Shown here: in pieces, positions 44,474 to 53,027 of the stretch | Numbering within the stretch: the stretch's first letter is position 1 | Layout of the letters: each line of letters begins with the position of its first letter | DNA from: Fulvimarina sp039652615 | Lineage (GTDB): Bacteria > Pseudomonadota > Alphaproteobacteria > Rhizobiales > Rhizobiaceae | NCBI RefSeq assembly: GCF_039652615.1 | Contig: NZ_JBDJAC010000005.1 | Span: 186,001-250,000 of the forward strand | Reading direction: 5' to 3' | Length of the DNA: 64,000 bases | Notes under the pieces: generated by a model | The model's input: only the letters and a program-made list of their open reading frames with translations | What the model was told of the DNA's origin: nothing | Databases searched by the model: none | Made by a program: the position numbers and the translations under genes

Positions 44474-46873
44474 TCAGCCAGTGTGCCATTGATGTTGCAC
44501 GGCGCTCGATAGCCCGGCCGTTTCCTTCCACTCTTTCACGAGAGCGTCCGCCACGCCAATCTCGAGTGGACGCCCCAACAGATAGCCCTGCGCCGTGCCA
44601 CAGCCGAGATCGAGGAGGTTCTGCAACTGCGCTTCGGTCTCGATGCCTTCGGCGGTTGTGTCGATGCCGAGTTCACGCGCCATCGATACCACCGCGCGAA
44701 CGATCGCTGCTGCCCCTGCGTCCTCACCGGAGACGGCAACGAAGCTGCGGTCGATCTTGACGCGATCGATTTCAAACTCATGCAGGTGGACGAGCGACGA
44801 ATAACCGGTCCCGAAATCGTCCATGGCGATCCTGACACCGATTGCGCGTAGCCCGACCAAAGCCAGCGCGGTCTGCTCGCTGTTTTCCACGATCGCCGTT
44901 TCGGTGATCTCTATCTCGATGCGCGAGGCGCGAACGCAATACCTGTCCAGCGCCTGCCGGATCTGCATCGCCAGCGAAGCCGACTGGAGCTGCACGGCGG
45001 ATACGTTCACCGAGAGATAGATATCGTCGGGCCAGAGAGCGGCTTGCCGGCAGGCGGTGTCGATCACCCAGGATCCGATGGCGGTGATCAGACCGCTATT
45101 TTCAGCAAGCGGAATGAACTCGTTTGGTGGAATGAGACCACGCTCGGGATGGCGCCAGCGGATAAGAGCCTCAAAGCCGGTCAGCTTTCGGCCCGGAAGG
45201 CTGTACAGGGGCTGGTACCAGAGCTCGAACTGGTTGTTGGAGATCGCATCGGCCAGATCCTCCTCGAGGCTGCACTTGAGCACCACTTCCTCAAGCATGC
45301 CCTCCTCATAGAGCTCGACGCGGTTCCGGCCCGCGTTCTTCGCGCTGTAAAGGGCAAGATCGGCCTTGCGCTGGAGGTCCGAGGCATCGTTGCCGGCCAA
45401 GGCCTGAACAATTCCGATGCTGCAGCCGATCCTGATCGAGTGGGACTCGATTTCGAACGGGTGCGCGATCGCGGCGATGATATCGTGCGCCAGAGCCGAT
45501 GCGCGCTTCGTGGACCTGTTCGTGAGAACGGCCAGTTCGTCGCCGCCCAGGCGAAAGGCCATCTCGTTCGGCTGAAGAAGGATTTCCAGGCGGCTTGCGA
45601 CCTGCCGCAGGAGTTCGTCGCCCACTGGGTGGCCCATCCGGTCATTGACGGCTTTGAACCGGTCGAGATCGATCATCAGCAGTGCAGCGCTGCCATGCAG
45701 GACAAGTTCGTCCACCGTCTCGGCGAACATGCGCCGATTCTTCAGCCCGGTCAGCGCGTCGTGGAACGCCATATGGGCAATCGTTTTCTGGCTGTTGCGC
45801 GCTTCCGTCACGTCCTCGTAGGTGAGGATTGCGCCGCCGCGCGCCACGGGCTGGCACGCGATGCTCAGGACCGTGCCATCGTCGAAATTATGTTCGACGC
45901 GCATCACCTCGCACCCGTTCATCCAGGCTCGGTGATTGGCGATGACCCGCTCGATCCGTTCACCATTCCATCCGGCGCGTCGGCCGATCATCGCGATATA
46001 GTGCTCCAACTCCATGCCGACCTTCAGCTCACCTGGCTTGAGTTGGAAAAGCTGTCCCACCCGATCGTTGACGAGGGTTACCGTGCCGTTCGCCGAGAGG
46101 ACCGTGAGACCGTTCGACATGTTGGCGAGCGCATCCGCAGCGGTCGCTCGCACTTTCGTATAGATAAAACTGCTGGCAAAGCCGCCGCCGATGACCATGA
46201 GGCCGACGGAAGCGACCGCAAGGGCAAGGGCGTAGATAGCCTGCGGGTTGGAATAGGAACCATCCACGAGCAAGGGCTCGACCTGAAAGGCCGTCATTCC
46301 CGTGAAGTGCAGACCGAAGATGGCAAGAAAGAAGAAAAAGATTGCGCTGTGAGCATGCACCTTCCACCGTTGACCTCGCAGCAAGACGTGCATCGCCAGA
46401 GCGGACAGCGCGCAGGCCAAGATGATGGAAACAAGAAGATAGGTTTCGTCCCAGCTGACGATACCCGGTACGCGGTAGGCAAGCATGCCTGTGTAATGCA
46501 TTACAGCCGTCGACAACCCTACCACGACGCCGCCGATCGCGGGCGCTGACGGGAGCCTCGCTGCGGCGATCAGGAAGCCCGTCCCGGATCCGACCACAAC
46601 GACGATCAACGACACGAGCGTCAGCACCGGATCGAACCCGATCGGCAGTCCCGGCTCGTAACCCAGCATTGCGATGAAGTGGACAGACCAGATCGAGATT
46701 CCGGCAACGAAGGCGGTCAGGACGATCCAGGCGCTTCGCTCCAGAAGCGGCGAGTTTGCCGCCCGCAGCAGCAATCGGACCATCGCCCAGGAGCCGAATA
46801 CACAGATGGCTGCGGCGAGCGAGACGAGCCACGGATTGTGCAGCTCGACGATGCATCCAACGACCACCATCAT
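44474..46873 (-). CDS. MHYT sensor - PAS-like - GGDEF - EAL cyclic-di-GMP protein
   Basis: A 799-residue inner membrane signalling protein. The N-terminal ~245 residues form an MHYT sensor of seven membrane segments with the repeat motifs SVHFIAMLGY, VMHYTGMLAY and GLHFTGMTAF, proposed to bind copper and sense oxygen, CO or NO. A PAS-like domain (about 250-350) follows. The GGDEF domain has RLGGDEL, where Leu replaces Phe and no RxxD inhibitory site is visible. The EAL domain looks catalytically complete: FEALIRWRHP, SVNVSAVQL, IEITETA, MDDFGTGYSSL, VKIDRSFV and AEGIETEAQ. So phosphodiesterase activity is likely and cyclase activity uncertain. Confidence 0.93.
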   Translation of the reverse strand: MMVVVGCIVELHNPWLVSLAAAICVFGSWAMVRLLLRAANSPLLERSAWIVLTAFVAGISIWSVHFIAMLGYEPGLPIGFDPVLTLVSLIVVVVGSGTGFLIAAARLPSAPAIGGVVVGLSTAVMHYTGMLAYRVPGIVSWDETYLLVSIILACALSALAMHVLLRGQRWKVHAHSAIFFFFLAIFGLHFTGMTAFQVEPLLVDGSYSNPQAIYALALAVASVGLMVIGGGFASSFIYTKVRATAADALANMSNGLTVLSANGTVTLVNDRVGQLFQLKPGELKVGMELEHYIAMIGRRAGWNGERIERVIANHRAWMNGCEVMRVEHNFDDGTVLSIACQPVARGGAILTYEDVTEARNSQKTIAHMAFHDALTGLKNRRMFAETVDELVLHGSAALLMIDLDRFKAVNDRMGHPVGDELLRQVASRLEILLQPNEMAFRLGGDELAVLTNRSTKRASALAHDIIAAIAHPFEIESHSIRIGCSIGIVQALAGNDASDLQRKADLALYSAKNAGRNRVELYEEGMLEEVVLKCSLEEDLADAISNNQFELWYQPLYSLPGRKLTGFEALIRWRHPERGLIPPNEFIPLAENSGLITAIGSWVIDTACRQAALWPDDIYLSVNVSAVQLQSASLAMQIRQALDRYCVRASRIEIEITETAIVENSEQTALALVGLRAIGVRIAMDDFGTGYSSLVHLHEFEIDRVKIDRSFVAVSGEDAGAAAIVRAVVSMARELGIDTTAEGIETEAQLQNLLDLGCGTAQGYLLGRPLEIGVADALVKEWKETAGLSSAVQHQWHTG

Positions 46874-47346
46874 TTCCGCATCATCCGTCCATTCCGCAGG
46901 AAGAAAAGGCGAGCTACCGATCAGGATTCGATAGGCCAGGTCACAACCGTAATATGCGATATGTTACTGCATAGCTAACCTCAGCCGACCGACGCCGTCG
47001 TGAATAGCATTCTCGCGATACTGAATTGATTCAGGAAAGAGCCATGAAACAATCAACTCCCGGGCTCCGTCCCGAGAACCCGGCGCGGCATGTCAACTAT
47101 TTGAAATTTCTAAATTTGCTGGATGGGTCCCAAAAATTGCTCGTCACGATTCGGCTAGGGTGCCACCATGGTCGGTCCCGACGATCCGATCGCCGGGGCC
47201 TGTCCTGGCCGGCGAACGGCAGAGAGGCGGGTTAACCACCCGCCGCCAACACGGTTCGTGGCCGGCTGTCTTTCATCGCTTGGAGGGTTGATGGGCGTTC
47301 CGGCTCAAGCCAAATCCGCGAATTTGCCGAGAGCGCATTCTCTTCC
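46874..47346. other. Gene-free gap between the MHYT gene and crtC
   Basis: This 473-base gap should hold the promoter of the MHYT gene and the end of the crtDC transcript. It includes an AT-rich patch around 47095-47140. There is a 7-bp inverted repeat GGCGGGT/ACCCGCC at 47226-47244 without a T-run. I see no convincing gene and no TGT-N12-ACA site. Confidence 0.5.
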
Positions 47347-48348
47347 TCACCAGAACCGCCTCGGCATCTTGTAGGGCAGCATCGTCTGCACCACCGGATT
47401 GCGAAACCGGTCGAGATCGAGGCTTTCGTGCATTGCGACGGTTCGCTCGCCGAACAGTTTGGTCTCCACCAGAGACCGCGCATAGAAGGGCGAGTCCTCC
47501 AGCGTCTTTTTCACCCTCGTGTCGTCCGGTGCTTCGGTGCGCGTCGTCCGCTTCATCTGCCAAAAGCTCGTCTGCAGCTTCCTCAGAACCGGTGGTTCGA
47601 AATCCGTCACATCCGCCTTGGGGTCGAACTTGATCGCAAGGGTCAGCTCACCGCCATCCCGCTCGATGAGGTCGTAAAGCACCGCCGCACCGCCAGGCAC
47701 ACAGGCGCGGCTCCAGTTCCAGCGGGAAAACCGGTCCTCCAGCGGCTCGGCCCCGGTGTTGAAATCGAGATAGCCATTGCCACGCCAGGACAGATCCGGG
47801 TCGGAAAACTCGGCTTCCACCCGTGCGCAGGGCGCGATCGGCCACCAGCAATGGTTACCGCCCCTGTCGAGCGGCATCGGGTTGTGCTGCAGCGCTTCCG
47901 GATAGAGCCGTACCGTGCCACGCACACGCTTGGGAATCAGCGGCGTGATCTCGTCGATGGTCACAGTCAGGCAGTCGCCGTCCCACTCCATCGCGCTTGG
48001 CCCCACGGAGAGCACGGAGGCATCGCGCGTCAGATCCTTTTCACCGCGCTCGGTCATCGCCCAGCGCCGCGCACCGCGTCCATAAAGGGCGCAGTTGATC
48101 GAGACGTGGTTTTCAGGCCGGCCGCGCCCGGTGATCTTGTAATATGGAGAGAAGACGCTGCCGACGAAGCCGATGATCGTCAGGCCATAGGCGCCGTCGT
48201 CCGAGATCGCGTCGCAATACCACCAGGCATAGCCGCCCGGCCCGACCGGCTGATCGAAGCGAGGTCCTTCATGATGGCCTTGACCGCGAGGGTTCCCGAG
48301 AGCGAGGCCATCGGCACGCCCGCGCCCGGATGGGCGCTCCCGCCGCAA
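47347..48348 (-). CDS. crtC: Carotenoid 1,2-hydratase CrtC (start uncertain)
   Basis: Adds water to the 1,2 double bond of neurosporene/lycopene-type carotenoids. The conserved part begins at PRFDQPVGPGGYAWWYCDAISDDGAYGLTIIGF and includes VFSPYYKITGRGRPENH, NHCWWPIAP and SDPDLSWRGNGYLDFNTG. It runs to the end as in other CrtC proteins, about 304 residues. No ATG or GTG occurs in this frame near the expected N-terminus. The nearest possible start is TTG at 48348, used here; the next is ATG at 48552. The gene overlaps the 3' end of crtD in the -1 frame. Confidence 0.85.
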   Translation of the reverse strand: MRRERPSGRGRADGLALGNPRGQGHHEGPRFDQPVGPGGYAWWYCDAISDDGAYGLTIIGFVGSVFSPYYKITGRGRPENHVSINCALYGRGARRWAMTERGEKDLTRDASVLSVGPSAMEWDGDCLTVTIDEITPLIPKRVRGTVRLYPEALQHNPMPLDRGGNHCWWPIAPCARVEAEFSDPDLSWRGNGYLDFNTGAEPLEDRFSRWNWSRACVPGGAAVLYDLIERDGGELTLAIKFDPKADVTDFEPPVLRKLQTSFWQMKRTTRTEAPDDTRVKKTLEDSPFYARSLVETKLFGERTVAMHESLDLDRFRNPVVQTMLPYKMPRRFW

Positions 48349-49742
48349 AGATAAAGGCCCGGAATCTTCGAGCGCGCGGCGGGCCTCTGGAACGACGCGG
48401 TCGACCCATGAGAGACCTGCCCGTAAAGCGCTCCGCCCGTCCCCGGAAAGAGATCCGAGTACTCCGAGGGCGTCGAAAGGCTGATCCCTCCCCCCTCCAA
48501 ATCGAGCGTCAAACCCGAGGCCCGGAGCCTGGCCAAAGCCGCGTTCTTGCATCTCTCGACCTCCCTTCGATCGAATTCCTGGATATCGTCGCCGAGTGCC
48601 GGCGCGTTGACGATGAGAAAGAGCCGCTCGGGGCCGTTCGGAGACGCGGCGCTGTCGTCGCGATCTTCGGCGCAGACATAGACGTTGGGCTCGGTTGGCA
48701 GCCGGCGCTCTTTGAAAATCTCGCTGAACTCGCGCATCGGATCGGGAGCGAAGAAAACCGTGTGATGGGAAAGCGGAAAGCCGGACACTTTGGCTTTCAC
48801 AGCAATCCCGAGCGCCGAGAGCGAACGCTCGCGCGGCGTCGCCGCCTTGCCGAAAGCCTGGGCGACGTCCGCCCCGAACAATCCACGCGCCAATGCCTCG
48901 GCATCGGCGTTCACCACGACCAGATCGGCCGCGATCACTTCGCCAGAGGCAAGCCGCACGCCGGTTGCGTGTCCGTTCTCGGTCAGAATGTCAGAGACTT
49001 CCGCCCCATAGCGGAACGAAGCACCGCTTCGCCTCGCCAGGCCCTCCACCGCTTCGGCGAGGCGCGACATGCCGCCTGCAACACGCCAGACCCCTTGCGC
49101 CTCGACCGCCGCGATCAGCCGCAGGGTCGACGGCGCCTCAAAGGGCGAAGAGCCAACATAAGTGGTATAGCGCGCGAAAAGATGGCGCAGCCGCGGGTCG
49201 GAGAACTCCTTCGTCAGAACGTCCCATACGCTTTTGTTCGCGCCAAGCTTTGCGATCCGCAAAGCGCCCTTCAGGCCGGCCCGCACGGTCAGATCGAGCG
49301 GGCTGTCCGGCCGCTCCACGCTCATGAAGATCGGATCGAGCAGTTCGAGCACATCGTTCGAGCGCGCCATGAAACTCTGGAATTCCCGCGCAGCCCCCTT
49401 GCCGGCGAAAGCCTCCACCGCCGCGACCGAACGCTTGAGATCGACGTGGAGATCGAGCCGTGAGCCATCGGCGAACACATGCCGCGCGATCGTTTCGGAC
49501 GGGACGACCTCAAGGTGATCGTCCAGCCGCTCGCCGCAATCGGCGAACAACGCATCGAAGACATGTCGCTTGGTGAAAACCGTCGGCCCGGCATCGATCT
49601 CGCTGCCGGCGACCGCCACGCGGCGCATCTTGCCGCCTGCTTGATCTGCACGCTCGCACAACGTCACATTGAAGCCACCGCCAGCGAGCCGCGCCGCTGC
49701 GGTCAAACCGCCTATTCCAGCTCCAATGATGACGACATCCAT
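48180..49742 (-). CDS. crtD: Methoxyneurosporene/hydroxycarotenoid 3,4-desaturase CrtD
   Basis: A FAD-dependent carotenoid desaturase of the CrtI family. The 520-residue product starts MDVVIIGAGIGGLTAAARLAG, the dinucleotide-binding motif. It has AGPTVFTKRHVFDALF and, near the end, the second FAD motif GLYLCGGSAHPGAGVPMASLSG. The last ~25 residues (after AIMKDLAS) look unlike a CrtD terminus and are read through the beginning of crtC. The ATG at 49742 is chosen because it gives the FAD motif at the N-terminus. Transcription starts in the PpsR-site-containing gap shared with crtF. Confidence 0.93.
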   Translation of the reverse strand: MDVVIIGAGIGGLTAAARLAGGGFNVTLCERADQAGGKMRRVAVAGSEIDAGPTVFTKRHVFDALFADCGERLDDHLEVVPSETIARHVFADGSRLDLHVDLKRSVAAVEAFAGKGAAREFQSFMARSNDVLELLDPIFMSVERPDSPLDLTVRAGLKGALRIAKLGANKSVWDVLTKEFSDPRLRHLFARYTTYVGSSPFEAPSTLRLIAAVEAQGVWRVAGGMSRLAEAVEGLARRSGASFRYGAEVSDILTENGHATGVRLASGEVIAADLVVVNADAEALARGLFGADVAQAFGKAATPRERSLSALGIAVKAKVSGFPLSHHTVFFAPDPMREFSEIFKERRLPTEPNVYVCAEDRDDSAASPNGPERLFLIVNAPALGDDIQEFDRREVERCKNAALARLRASGLTLDLEGGGISLSTPSEYSDLFPGTGGALYGQVSHGSTASFQRPAARSKIPGLYLCGGSAHPGAGVPMASLSGTLAVKAIMKDLASISRSGRAAMPGGIATRSRTTAPMA

Positions 49743-49769
49743 GAAGGATTCCCGAGAGGTCGCGCAAAG

Positions 49770-49787
49770 TGTCAACTTAATTTGACA
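49770..49787. promoter_or_regulatory. PpsR/CrtJ operator between crtD and crtF
   Basis: The palindrome TGTCAACTTAATTTGACA fits the TGT-N12-ACA consensus of the oxygen- and light-responsive repressor PpsR/CrtJ, with inner TGTC/GACA arms. It lies 28 bases before the crtD start and 78 bases before the crtF start, so one site could control both. Confidence 0.85.
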
Positions 49788-49864
49788 CTTTGATGCCCGC
49801 ATGTCCAATTCAATTCGGGCCGGCATCATCCGGCCGTGACCTCGACCGAAAACGGAGGCCTGAA

Positions 49865-50986
49865 TTGAACGGATCGAAAGAGCCCTTTGCCGTCAGGTGG
49901 CGGGAACGCCGCAACCGCGTCCTGCTCGATCCGAGATTTCACAAATATGCCTTGCGTTTCGGGATCGGCCGCTTTTTCGCCCGCCGCTCGGCCCAGAAGC
50001 TCTTCGATCTCACAGCCGGCTTCATCTATTCACAGGTTCTTGCAGCTGGCGTCCGCGCCGGGCTCTTCGAGTATCTGGCAAAGGGGCCCGCAACGCCTGC
50101 CGAGACAGCGCAAGAGATCGGCCTTCCGGAGGACGCCACGCGCCGCCTTCTCGCCGCGTCCGCTTCTCTCGATCTGGTCGACAAGCTGCCGGACGGGCGC
50201 TTCATGCTGGGCCCGCAAGGCGCCGCTCTCATAGCCAATCCGGGTGTTGCCGCGATGGTTCGCCATCATGATGCCCTTTATGCCGATCTCGCCGATCCGC
50301 TGAAAGCTCTGGAAAAACGCGGGGCCGGAGAGCTCGCAAAGCTTTGGGATTATGCGAGCGGCGATCAGGATAAACCAACCGCAGAGACCGAGCGCTACAC
50401 GCAACTCATGACCGCGAGCCAGGATCTCGTCGCGTCCGAAACCCTCCGGGTGTTCGACGTCTCACCCTATACCCGCATCCTCGACATCGGCGGCGGCAGC
50501 GGTCGCTTTCTCACCCATATCGCCGCCCGAAACACATCCGCCGAGCTGCACCTCCTCGACCGCGAGACCGTGGCTGATCTGGCAAGACGAACCCTTCAGA
50601 CACGGCCGGATGTAAATCGATTCACCGTCCACGGCGGCGACTTCCTCAAGGCGCAGATCCCTGCGGAATGCGATCTGATCACGCTGGTTCGCATTCTCCA
50701 CGATCACGACGACGAGGTCGTGTCCGCCCTGCTGAAGCGAATCTTCGAAGCCCTGCGCCCTGTGCGGGGCACCCTCCTCGTCTCCGAACCGATGGCCGAC
50801 GAACGCGCCCGATCGCGCATCGGAGACGCCTATTTCAATATCTACTTACACAGCATGGGAACCGGCCGGCCGCGTACGCCGCGGGAATTGGCGCAAATGC
50901 TGGAAAAGACTGGCTTCAATCGTATCCGGAGCCTTCCCACGGGCATGCCCATTGCGACATCCGCCATGTCCGCAATTGCGGGGTGA
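49865..50986 (+). CDS. crtF: Hydroxyneurosporene O-methyltransferase CrtF
   Basis: Transfers methyl from S-adenosylmethionine to the carotenoid 1-hydroxyl group made by CrtC. The 373 residues have an N-terminal dimerisation domain and the SAM-binding motif ILDIGGGSGRFL, followed by the plant-type methyltransferase region ILHDHDDEVV with the catalytic histidine. No ATG is at the expected N-terminus. The TTG at 49865 lies 6 bases after GGAGG and gives NGSKEPFAVRWRERRNRVLLDPRF, so it is taken as the start. Confidence 0.92.
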   Translation: MNGSKEPFAVRWRERRNRVLLDPRFHKYALRFGIGRFFARRSAQKLFDLTAGFIYSQVLAAGVRAGLFEYLAKGPATPAETAQEIGLPEDATRRLLAASASLDLVDKLPDGRFMLGPQGAALIANPGVAAMVRHHDALYADLADPLKALEKRGAGELAKLWDYASGDQDKPTAETERYTQLMTASQDLVASETLRVFDVSPYTRILDIGGGSGRFLTHIAARNTSAELHLLDRETVADLARRTLQTRPDVNRFTVHGGDFLKAQIPAECDLITLVRILHDHDDEVVSALLKRIFEALRPVRGTLLVSEPMADERARSRIGDAYFNIYLHSMGTGRPRTPRELAQMLEKTGFNRIRSLPTGMPIATSAMSAIAG

Positions 50987-51000
50987 GGCAGCGACCCACG

Positions 51001-51018
51001 TGTCTTACGCGATTGACA
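51001..51018. promoter_or_regulatory. PpsR/CrtJ operator 1 upstream of bchC
   Basis: TGTCTTACGCGATTGACA is a perfect TGT-N12-ACA palindrome. Its right arm contains TTGACA, usable as a -35 element for the bchC promoter. It is paired with a second site 8 bases downstream. Confidence 0.85.
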
Positions 51019-51026
51019 TTTGCAAC

Positions 51027-51044
51027 TGTCCAGTTAACTTGACA
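51027..51044. promoter_or_regulatory. PpsR/CrtJ operator 2 upstream of bchC
   Basis: TGTCCAGTTAACTTGACA is a second perfect TGT-N12-ACA palindrome, 8 bases from the first and 24 bases before the bchC ATG. Two sites 8 bases apart over the promoter is the arrangement known at bchC of Rhodobacter capsulatus, where CrtJ binds cooperatively. Confidence 0.85.
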
Positions 51045-51068
51045 CATCTCGAAGGGAACCATTTCGAA

Positions 51069-52007
51069 ATGCGTCAGACCACCGCCATCATATTCGAACA
51101 GCCGAAAGCCATCGCCCTGGCGGCGACCGGGCTCAAGCCTGTCGAGCATGGCGAAGCGCTGATCGAGGTCGAAGCGTCAGGAATTTCAACCGGAACCGAG
51201 CGCCTGCTCTTTTCCGGCGAAATGCCGGCTTTTCCCGGCATGGGCTATCCCCTCGTTCCAGGTTACGAAGCCATCGGGCGGATCATCTCCACCGAGGCGA
51301 AGGACGGGCCCGCCGTCGGAACCCGCGTCTTCGTTCCCGGCTCGCACGGTTTCACCGACGCCCACGGGCTGTTCGGAGCCCAGGCCAGCCATCTCGTCGC
51401 CAGGTCGGAGAAGCTGGTGCCGGTACCGGAAGGGTTCGGCGTCGAGACGACGCTTCTCGCCCTTGCCGCCACCGCCCATCATGCTGTCATGGCCGGAAGC
51501 GCGCTTCCGGATCTGATCGTCGGCCACGGTGTCCTTGGCCGGCTCGCGGCCCGCATCGCGGCGGCAAAAGGCGGGACCCCAACCGTATGGGAAACCAATC
51601 CGGGTCGCCATCATGGTGCCCTTGGCTACGACGTTGTCGATCCCGCTGACGACGACCGTCGCGACTATGCATCGATCATCGATGTCAGTGGCGATTCCGG
51701 CATCATCGACAGCCTCGTCTCACGCTCCGGCAAAGGAAGCGAGATCGTTCTCGCGGGCTTCTATAAGCAGCCCCTCGCCTTTGCCTTCCCGCCAGCCTTC
51801 ATGCGCGAAACGACGATCCGGATCGCAGCGGAATGGGCAAAGACGGACATGGATGCGGTCGTTGGGATGGTCGCCGGCAAGGCGCTCTCGCTCGCCGGTC
51901 TCGTCACACACACAGCTCGGCCGGGTGGCGCCGCCGACGCTTATCGTACGGCGTTCGAAGACGCCGATTGCCTGAAAATGATCATCGAATGGGGGACTAG
52001 CGCATGA
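51069..52007 (+). CDS. bchC: Bacteriochlorophyllide a dehydrogenase BchC
   Basis: Oxidises the 3-hydroxyethyl group of the bacteriochlorophyllide intermediate to 3-acetyl. The 312 residues are a medium-chain dehydrogenase with EVEASGISTGTERLLFSGEMPAFPGMGYPLVPGYEAIG and a nucleotide-binding region around LIVGHGVLGRLAARIAAAKG. The ATG at 51069 directly follows the two PpsR sites and gives the normal start. It overlaps bchX by 4 bases. Confidence 0.95.
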   Translation: MRQTTAIIFEQPKAIALAATGLKPVEHGEALIEVEASGISTGTERLLFSGEMPAFPGMGYPLVPGYEAIGRIISTEAKDGPAVGTRVFVPGSHGFTDAHGLFGAQASHLVARSEKLVPVPEGFGVETTLLALAATAHHAVMAGSALPDLIVGHGVLGRLAARIAAAKGGTPTVWETNPGRHHGALGYDVVDPADDDRRDYASIIDVSGDSGIIDSLVSRSGKGSEIVLAGFYKQPLAFAFPPAFMRETTIRIAAEWAKTDMDAVVGMVAGKALSLAGLVTHTARPGGAADAYRTAFEDADCLKMIIEWGTSA

Positions 52008-53020
52008 GCGCACTCGCAAGAACCGAAGCAAAATCGGGTCAGGACGAGATGCATTCCGCCCTCCGGGCCGAAGCACACGAACCCGTCGACACGCCGGCCT
52101 CCGGCCCGGTCACCAAGGAAACCCAGATCATCGCGATCTACGGCAAGGGCGGCATCGGCAAGTCGTTCACCCTCGCGAACCTGTCCTACATGCTCGCCCA
52201 GCAGGGCAAGCGTGTCCTTCTCATCGGTTGCGACCCCAAATCCGATACCACCTCGCTGCTGTTCGGCGGCAAGGCCTGCCCGACCATCATCGAGACATCG
52301 TCAAAGAAAAAGGCCGCCGGCGAAGAGGTCGACATCTCCGACGTCTGCTTTAAGCGCGATGGCGTCTTCGCCATGGAGCTTGGCGGTCCTGAAGTCGGAC
52401 GCGGCTGCGGCGGACGCGGCATCATCCACGGCTTCGAGCTTCTCGAAAAGCTGGGCTTCCACGACTGGGGCTTCGACTACGTCCTTCTCGACTTCTTAGG
52501 GGACGTCGTCTGCGGCGGCTTCGGCCTGCCGATTGCCCGCGACATGTGCCAGAAGGTCATCGTCGTCGGCTCCAACGACCTTCAGTCCCTCTACGTCGCG
52601 AACAATGTTTGCTCGGCGGTGGAGTATTTCCGCAAGCTCGGCGGCAATGTGGGCGTTGCCGGCATGGTCGTGAACAAGGACGATGGCACGGGTGAAGCCG
52701 CCGCTTTCGCCAAAGCCGTCGGCATCCCTGTTCTCTCCGCCATCCCCGCCGACGAAGACATCCGCAAGAAGAGTGCGAACTACCAGATCGTCGGCAGGCC
52801 CGGCGGCCAATGGGCCTCCCTGTTCGAGGAGCTTGCCGCAGGCGTCGCAGACGCGCCGCCCCTTCACCCGACCCCGCTCGATGCAGACGGCCTCCTCGGC
52901 CTTTTCGACGACGAGGAAACGGGACGCGACTTTGTCCTCCAGCCTGCGAGCCAGGAGGACATGATGGGCCGGCCGATCACGCCGAAGCCCACCCTCGAAG
53001 TCGTATACGACAACGCGTGA
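52004..53020 (+). CDS. bchX: Chlorophyllide reductase iron protein BchX
   Basis: The nitrogenase-iron-protein-like ATPase that feeds electrons to BchYZ. The 338 residues show the P-loop IYGKGGIGKSFT, the nucleotide switch GCDPKSDTT and the two cluster-ligand cysteine motifs GPEVGRGCGGRGI and LGDVVCGGFGLPIARD. It has the ~35-residue N-terminal extension usual for BchX compared with BchL. Confidence 0.97.
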   Translation: MSALARTEAKSGQDEMHSALRAEAHEPVDTPASGPVTKETQIIAIYGKGGIGKSFTLANLSYMLAQQGKRVLLIGCDPKSDTTSLLFGGKACPTIIETSSKKKAAGEEVDISDVCFKRDGVFAMELGGPEVGRGCGGRGIIHGFELLEKLGFHDWGFDYVLLDFLGDVVCGGFGLPIARDMCQKVIVVGSNDLQSLYVANNVCSAVEYFRKLGGNVGVAGMVVNKDDGTGEAAAFAKAVGIPVLSAIPADEDIRKKSANYQIVGRPGGQWASLFEELAAGVADAPPLHPTPLDADGLLGLFDDEETGRDFVLQPASQEDMMGRPITPKPTLEVVYDNA

Positions 53021-53027
53021 GGTCGTA

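Noticed and set aside
45044..46549. A 501-codon plus-strand frame opposite the MHYT-GGDEF-EAL gene
   Set aside because: No recognisable domain; it mirrors a gene with all expected signalling motifs.
47026..47235. A 69-codon plus-strand frame in the gap between the MHYT gene and crtC
   Set aside because: No good ribosome binding site, no family pattern, and low-quality composition. Kept only as part of the gap description.
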